Shown here: piece by piece, positions 5,135 to 9,459 of the stretch
Layout: every line of letters begins with the position of its first letter
Numbering within the stretch: position 1 is the stretch's first letter
Assembly: GCA_900764115.1 (NCBI GenBank)
Contig: CAAFMR010000426.1
Location: 1 to 9,459 of the forward strand
Direction of reading: 5' to 3'
From: Clostridia bacterium
GTDB lineage: Bacteria > Bacillota > Clostridia > Oscillospirales > Acutalibacteraceae
Length of the DNA stretch: 9,459 nucleotides
Made by a program: the position numbers and the translations under genes
The notes under the pieces: model-generated
Seen by the model: only the letters and a program-made list of their open reading frames with translations
Told to the model about the DNA's origin: nothing
The model's database searches: none

Positions 5135-6379
5135 TTATTCCTGCCGCCCGTAAAACCGCAGCGCCCGGGTCAGGGTCATACCGGTGAATTTGCCGATCTT
5201 CTCCATCAGCAGGCATTCCGGCATACTGGGAGAGATAAACGCCACCTCATTATCCGGGGCATCCGGCACCGACACCATCCGCACATCGCCGAACGCCCGC
5301 CCGATCTGCACCAGCGCACCGGCGTCCTCCTGACAGGAGAACCGCAGCAGCATGGTGGCGGGCGCCAGCCGGTGATCCCGGACATAGCCCGCCTCGCCGG
5401 GACTCCAAAACAGGAATTTACGCGCCCGCAGATGCTTCGCCTCGTCAATGACATCCGCCACCACAGCGCTGGCGGTGGGCAGCTTGCCGGCGCCCCTGCC
5501 GACGAACACCACATCGCCCACGCTGTCGCCCCGCACCATAATCCCGTTATACACATCGTCCACGCCCGCCAGCAGATGCTCCCGGGGCAGAATCATGGGC
5601 GCCACCAGACAGAACAGGTGTCCATCCTCGGTGCGGGTGACCCGCCCGATGAGCTTGATGACCCCGCCGCAGGCGGCGGCATACGCCACATCCTCGCCGG
5701 TGATGCCGGTGATGCCCTCGGTATAGACCTCCTCGGGATGGACGTGCTTGCCAAACGCCAGCGATGCCAAAATGGCAATTTTGCGGCAGGCATCGGCACC
5801 CTCCACATCCGCCGCCGGGTTGCGCTCCGCATAGCCCAGCTTTTGCGCCAGCGCCAGCGCCCCCTCAAAGGACATACCCTCCCGAATCATCTTCGTGAGC
5901 ATAAAATTGGTGGTGCCGTTGAGGATGCCCGCCACCTCGAACACTTCGTTGGCAGCCAGACACTGGTCGATGGGGCGCAGAATGGGAATACCGCCCCCCA
6001 CACTGGCTTCAAACAGGAAATTCAGATTATGCTCCCGGGCTACCGCCAGCAGCTCGTCGCCCTTGGCAGCTACCAGCTCTTTGTTGGAGGTGACCACACT
6101 CTTGCCTCGCTCCAGACACGCCTTGACGTAATCGTAGGCGGGGTGCAGACCGCCCATGGTCTCCACCACGATGCGGATTTCCGGGTCCTCTAAAATATCC
6201 TTGAAATCGGTGGTAAACCGATCGGCATAGGGCAGCTCGGGGAAGGAGCGCAGATCCAATATCCGGCGCACCTCAATCGCCTGCCCCGCCTTGGCGCGGA
6301 TACCGGCGGCATTATGGTGCAGCACCTCCGCCACACCGGAGCCAACCACGCCGTGTCCTAAAATTGCAATTGAAATCAT
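5135..6379 (-). CDS. hom: Homoserine dehydrogenase
   Basis: This enzyme reduces aspartate semialdehyde to homoserine with NAD(P)H, the branch point to threonine and methionine. Seen in 414 residues: the N-terminal Rossmann motif ILGHGVVGSGV (6-16, G8-x-G10-x-x-G13); TSNKELVA (97-104); GILNGTTNFM (151-160); and the family signature LGYAERNPAADVEGADACRK (181-200), ending in the conserved K200. A C-terminal segment from about 340 to the end (PATMLLRFSCQEDAGALVQI onward) corresponds to the ACT-like regulatory domain of Gram-positive Hom, implying threonine feedback. Start: ATG at 6379 is preceded by AAGGA at 8 nt. In-frame starts at 6388 and 6442 would need a ribosome binding site that is absent, and the longest version runs through the hairpin after pheB. 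The gene sits between pheB and lysC; thrB, thrC and asd are not in the window. Confidence 0.96.
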   Translation of the reverse strand: MISIAILGHGVVGSGVAEVLHHNAAGIRAKAGQAIEVRRILDLRSFPELPYADRFTTDFKDILEDPEIRIVVETMGGLHPAYDYVKACLERGKSVVTSNKELVAAKGDELLAVAREHNLNFLFEASVGGGIPILRPIDQCLAANEVFEVAGILNGTTNFMLTKMIREGMSFEGALALAQKLGYAERNPAADVEGADACRKIAILASLAFGKHVHPEEVYTEGITGITGEDVAYAAACGGVIKLIGRVTRTEDGHLFCLVAPMILPREHLLAGVDDVYNGIMVRGDSVGDVVFVGRGAGKLPTASAVVADVIDEAKHLRARKFLFWSPGEAGYVRDHRLAPATMLLRFSCQEDAGALVQIGRAFGDVRMVSVPDAPDNEVAFISPSMPECLLMEKIGKFTGMTLTRALRFYGRQE

Positions 6380-6409
6380 GGGCTTCATCCTTTTTCTATA
6401 CGGTCTGAA

Positions 6410-6449
6410 CGGGGCAAATAGCGCACAAAACCAGTGCGGCATTGCCCCG
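6410..6449 (-). other. Stem-loop between pheB and hom
   Basis: On the minus strand CGGGGCAA (6449-6442) pairs exactly with TTGCCCCG (6417-6410). Inside, CGCAC (6438-6434) pairs with GTGCG (6426-6422) around a TGGTTTT loop, with short internal loops between the two helices. It begins 2 nt after the pheB stop codon. No T-run follows, so it is not a standard intrinsic terminator. It could be an RNA-processing or stability element, or a partial attenuator that sets hom-lysC expression relative to PBP-pheB. Confidence 0.6.
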
Positions 6450-6451
6450 GT

Positions 6452-6931
6452 TTAACGTTCTTTCTGTTCCCGATCGGTGACGCCGTTGACCCGCTGGACG
6501 CCCTCAATCTGCTCCAGCTGGCTGAGGAACTCGCTCACCGGCATCACCAATTGGTCGATACGGGCGGAGATGGAGGCGTTCGCCACACCTCCGGAGGGGA
6601 TATTCTGGTTCACGGTGAGAATATTCGCGCCCGCCCGGGCGAAACCGTCCAGCACCCGGGAAATCACCCCCGGCGTATGTCGCAGCATCAGATGCACCGT
6701 GATGGTGCGCCCCGCCGTATCCTCGTCATAGGGCAGCACCGCATCCCGGTATTTATAAAACGCCGTGCGGGACAGCCCCACCGTTTTCACTGCCTCGGAT
6801 ACCGTGGCGGCGCTGCCGGTCTGCAGCAGCCGCTTTGCCTTCAGGGTGCGCAGCACCACCTCCGGCAGCACCTGGGTATCCACCAGCACAAATTGCTTTT
6901 TCCCGCCGGCGGCGGTTTCCTGTCGTTTCAC
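6452..6931 (-). CDS. pheB: ACT domain-containing protein, PheB/UPF0735 family
   Basis: A 159-residue protein of the PheB (UPF0735) family, small ACT-domain proteins thought to sense amino acids. Seen: a conserved opening FVLVDTQVLPEVVLRTLKAK (14-33); a helix-turn-helix-like block VGLSRTAFYKYRDAV (51-65); and a C-terminal ACT domain (about 75-150) with TITVHLMLRHTPGVISRVLD and ANILTVNQNIPSGG. Length is close to the B. subtilis protein (about 147). In many Clostridia it is found next to hom, as here, which fits a regulatory role in aspartate-family or aromatic amino-acid synthesis; no enzymatic motif is present and the exact role is not established. The GTG start at 6931 has GGAGGT 6 nt upstream. 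That site overlaps the stop codon of the PBP gene, with only 4 nt between the two coding regions, so translational coupling is likely. Confidence 0.9.
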   Translation of the reverse strand: MKRQETAAGGKKQFVLVDTQVLPEVVLRTLKAKRLLQTGSAATVSEAVKTVGLSRTAFYKYRDAVLPYDEDTAGRTITVHLMLRHTPGVISRVLDGFARAGANILTVNQNIPSGGVANASISARIDQLVMPVSEFLSQLEQIEGVQRVNGVTDREQKER

Positions 6932-6935
6932 CCCG

Positions 6936-9332
6936 TCACCTCCGGGTGTCCCCGGCGGTGGTTGCTGCCGAGGTCGTGGTGGTGGTCGGCTCCGCCTCGC
7001 CGGTAGTGGTCGTGGTGGTGCCGGTGGTGGAACCGGACTCTGAGGTGGTCGCGTCGCCGGTATTGCCGTCGTCCGGCTCCGTCGTCACGTCTGAGGTATC
7101 CTCCACATTCAGCGGATTGCCGGGATGAGTGGAACAGATCGGCGGAATGTTCACGGATTTATAGTATCCGGTATCGGTGCCGGGGCAGGCGTCCGTCGCC
7201 AGCTGCCCGGTGACGGTGCAATATTTAAGCGTCTGCACCCCCTCCGGTGCGGTGAAGCCCTTGATCTCCAGATTTTTATGGAGCGCTTTCATCGCCAGAT
7301 TCCACAGCCGGCGGGCATAGCCTGTCTGGGTGCCAATCATCACCTGGTTATTGTCATAGCCGAACCAGCTGGCTGCCACATAATAGGCGGTGCCGCCGGT
7401 GAAATACACGTCCCGGTTGGTCTCAGAGGTACCGGTCTTACCGAAGGTCTCCCATCCGGGCCAGGATTTGGCGATATCCGCCGCCGTGCCCTGGGTCGTG
7501 ACCCGGTTCATCAGCCGGATCATCACATAACAGGTCTCCGCATCCAGCACCATGGTGGATTTCTTGCCGCCGGTGAGCAGGGTAGAGGTGGACTCGTCGT
7601 CCCCCTTCACCACTTTATAGTAGGTGAAGGGCTTATTGTAAAATCCGCCGCTGCCGTATACACCATACGCCGCTGCCATCTCCCGGACGGTCACGCCGTC
7701 GGTGAAGGCGCCCAGCGCCATAGGCGCCAGCGCAATATCCGTCTTGATGGAGCCGTTGACCGCCTTTGCCTCCAGCAGGGTGGACAGCTGGAAGGTCTTG
7801 GTGGCATAATCAAAGCTGCGCTGGGGCGTCAGCTCCTGCACCAGCCGTGCCGCCACGGTGTTAAGGGACTTTTGCAGACCCACGCCCAGCAGCACATCCC
7901 CGTTATCCGGGGTGCTCTTGACGTTATAGTTATGAGGCCATTTGGTTCCGTTGGGGAGGGTGATCGGCGCATCCCGCACCAGCGAGGAATAATGCACGAT
8001 ATTCTCCGCAATCGCCGGTCCATAGGCAGACAGTGGCTTGATGGAGGAGCCGGGAGACCGGGTGGATTGGGTGGACCGGTTCAGCACCCGGTTAGCGGTC
8101 TTCTCTCCCCTGCCGCCGATGGTGGCAATTACCTTGCCGTCGTAATCTATGGCGAAGAAACCCGTCTGGGGATCCTCGGTATCCTTGTTCCGATGAGCGG
8201 GAAAGTTATTCTCATTGGTGTAGATTGCCTCCACCGATTTCTGCAGGCTGGGATTCTCGGCGGAATAGATGCTGAGACCCCCGTAATAGACCATATTGGC
8301 GGCATAGTTATAGGTGTAGCCGTATTCCTCCATCAGGTCGCGGATGACATCCTCCACCACCAGGTCCACATAGTAGTCCTGCACCTGCTGGTGGACAGCG
8401 CTGCTCTTAAAGACCAGCTCCTCGTTGACTGCCTGCAGATATTCGTCCTTGGAGATCATATCCAGCTCATACATTTTCGCCAGCACGATGCGCTGCCGCT
8501 GCCGCACATTCTCCGGGTGGGCATAGGGGTCGTATTGGCTGGGGTTGTTGGTGATGCTCACCAGCACGGCGCTCTCCGCCAGATCCAGCTCCTGCACCTC
8601 TTTGCCGAAATAATAGCGGGCGCCGATCCCCACCCCCACCAGGTCGCCGGTCAGGGGGAGGTTATTCAGATATGCCTCCAGCACCTGCTGCTTGGTGGAT
8701 TCATTGCGCTCCAGCTCCACCGCCGCCAGAATTTCGTTGACCTTACGCTTGATGCTGTGGTCTTTATTCTGGGTGGTGACCCGGATGAGCTGCTGGGTGA
8801 TGGTGGAGCCGCCGTATTCCGTGTTGCCGATATGGAACACCCGGTTCACCACCAGGTTCACCATCGCGCCGGCTGTCCGTTTCCAGTCCACACCGTCGTG
8901 CTCCCAGAACCGCTCGTCCTCAATGGCGATGAGGGCGTTCTGCAGATGCACGGGGATTTCATTGAGATCCGTCCAGACGGAGTTGCCCCCCAGCAGGTTA
9001 TGGTACGGCTCCCATTCGCCCGCTGTATTCTGCACATAGATAACCGAGCGGGTGTCCATAGACATCTCGCCCAGCACCGGCAGATAGCTGTCGGCGTCGA
9101 AATGGTTGACCATATACACCACCAGCACGCTGCCCACGATGCATACGGAGATCACCCCCACCAGCACCATCGTCAGCACCAGCTGCCCGACCCGGTGGAA
9201 GGAGCGCTTGCGCCGCGCCTTCATCTGTGGAGTGGGATGGACGGCGTTCTTCGCCGCCTGCTTTGCCTTATCCGGAAGCTGCCGCACCCAGCGCTTGGCG
9301 TTGGCGGCGGACAGCCCTCGTTTTTTTGCCAT
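6936..9332 (-). CDS. Class A penicillin-binding protein (transglycosylase/transpeptidase)
   Basis: A bifunctional peptidoglycan synthase of 798 residues that polymerises lipid II glycan strands and cross-links the peptides outside the membrane. Seen: a basic cytoplasmic tail (1-48); one membrane helix (about 50-75); a GT51 glycosyltransferase domain with IEDERFWEHDGVDW (137-150, catalytic E138) and GGSTITQQL (174-182); and a penicillin-binding transpeptidase domain with SPGSSIKP (426-433, nucleophile S429 and K432), SLN (489-491) and KTGT (632-635). After a Cys-containing segment (C705, C716, C733) the protein ends in a Thr/Ser/Glu/Asp-rich low-complexity tail (about 743-798), including a run of six Thr. 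All catalytic motifs are intact. The ATG at 9332 has AAAGGAGG 10 nt upstream; the open frame to 9437 lacks a site and has no family similarity. It is the first visible gene of the operon. Which PBP1 paralogue it is cannot be told. Confidence 0.96.
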   Translation of the reverse strand: MAKKRGLSAANAKRWVRQLPDKAKQAAKNAVHPTPQMKARRKRSFHRVGQLVLTMVLVGVISVCIVGSVLVVYMVNHFDADSYLPVLGEMSMDTRSVIYVQNTAGEWEPYHNLLGGNSVWTDLNEIPVHLQNALIAIEDERFWEHDGVDWKRTAGAMVNLVVNRVFHIGNTEYGGSTITQQLIRVTTQNKDHSIKRKVNEILAAVELERNESTKQQVLEAYLNNLPLTGDLVGVGIGARYYFGKEVQELDLAESAVLVSITNNPSQYDPYAHPENVRQRQRIVLAKMYELDMISKDEYLQAVNEELVFKSSAVHQQVQDYYVDLVVEDVIRDLMEEYGYTYNYAANMVYYGGLSIYSAENPSLQKSVEAIYTNENNFPAHRNKDTEDPQTGFFAIDYDGKVIATIGGRGEKTANRVLNRSTQSTRSPGSSIKPLSAYGPAIAENIVHYSSLVRDAPITLPNGTKWPHNYNVKSTPDNGDVLLGVGLQKSLNTVAARLVQELTPQRSFDYATKTFQLSTLLEAKAVNGSIKTDIALAPMALGAFTDGVTVREMAAAYGVYGSGGFYNKPFTYYKVVKGDDESTSTLLTGGKKSTMVLDAETCYVMIRLMNRVTTQGTAADIAKSWPGWETFGKTGTSETNRDVYFTGGTAYYVAASWFGYDNNQVMIGTQTGYARRLWNLAMKALHKNLEIKGFTAPEGVQTLKYCTVTGQLATDACPGTDTGYYKSVNIPPICSTHPGNPLNVEDTSDVTTEPDDGNTGDATTSESGSTTGTTTTTTGEAEPTTTTTSAATTAGDTRR

Positions 9333-9459
9333 GGTTCCGTTTCCTCCTTTGGCATACTCTGCCCCGTCGTCGGCAGCCTTGCCGACCGGGCTGCGGAAGG
9401 ATTCCTGACCTTCGCCGGACGGCGGGCGGCAATCCAATCCATATGCGTATAAACAGACA

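Noticed and set aside
7125..9452. A 775-codon open frame on the plus strand opposite the penicillin-binding protein
   Set aside because: It is exactly antisense to a gene with intact GT51 and transpeptidase motifs. Its product is His/Gly/Ile-rich with no recognisable domain, as expected for a shadow frame in GC-rich DNA.
9333..9459. Terminator, promoter or gene end upstream of the penicillin-binding protein
   Set aside because: A 7-bp hairpin (9369-9386) has no T-run. No -35/-10 pair is clear, and the frame open to 9437 has no family similarity, so nothing is called here.

Overview
The window is about 9.5 kb of GC-rich chromosomal DNA. Every gene I can support reads on the minus strand, so gene order below runs from high to low coordinates. 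Strong AAGGAGG-type ribosome binding sites, a spoIIP gene, a PheB-type ACT protein and a class A penicillin-binding protein point to an endospore-forming member of the Clostridia. The high GC and the very short gaps would suit an Oscillospiraceae/Ruminococcaceae-type gut lineage, but that placement is an inference. No rRNA, tRNA, CRISPR array or intact transposase gene was found.

Region 9332-2633 looks like one long transcription unit: a class A penicillin-binding protein, then PheB, homoserine dehydrogenase (hom), aspartokinase (lysC), a ParA-family ATPase and a small Lys/Ala/Pro-rich protein, ending at a strong intrinsic terminator (2675-2633). PBP and pheB are 4 nt apart, with the pheB ribosome binding site overlapping the PBP stop codon. 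parA and the small gene overlap by 14 nt. lysC and hom act at the first and third steps of the aspartate pathway, which supplies lysine/diaminopimelate for the wall that the PBP polymerises, plus threonine and methionine. lysC carries a perfect internal Shine-Dalgarno and ATG at codon 245, matching the in-frame beta-subunit start known in Bacillus subtilis lysC.

Region 2632-581 begins with an intergenic stretch containing a good candidate sigma-E promoter (2368-2340). spoIIP follows (mother-cell peptidoglycan hydrolase of engulfment), then an unrecognised 120-residue protein with one N-terminal membrane helix.

Region 580-1 holds a perfect 61-bp palindrome (488-548) whose 25-nt arms look like IS3-family insertion-sequence ends but enclose no transposase. 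It is followed by the first 106 codons of a metallophosphoesterase cut by the window edge. The 127 nt at 9333-9459, upstream of the PBP, show no gene I can support.

The observations most worth following up are the ParA plus histone-H1-like cassette inside an amino-acid operon, the IS-end palindrome, the dual start of lysC, and the stem-loop between pheB and hom.
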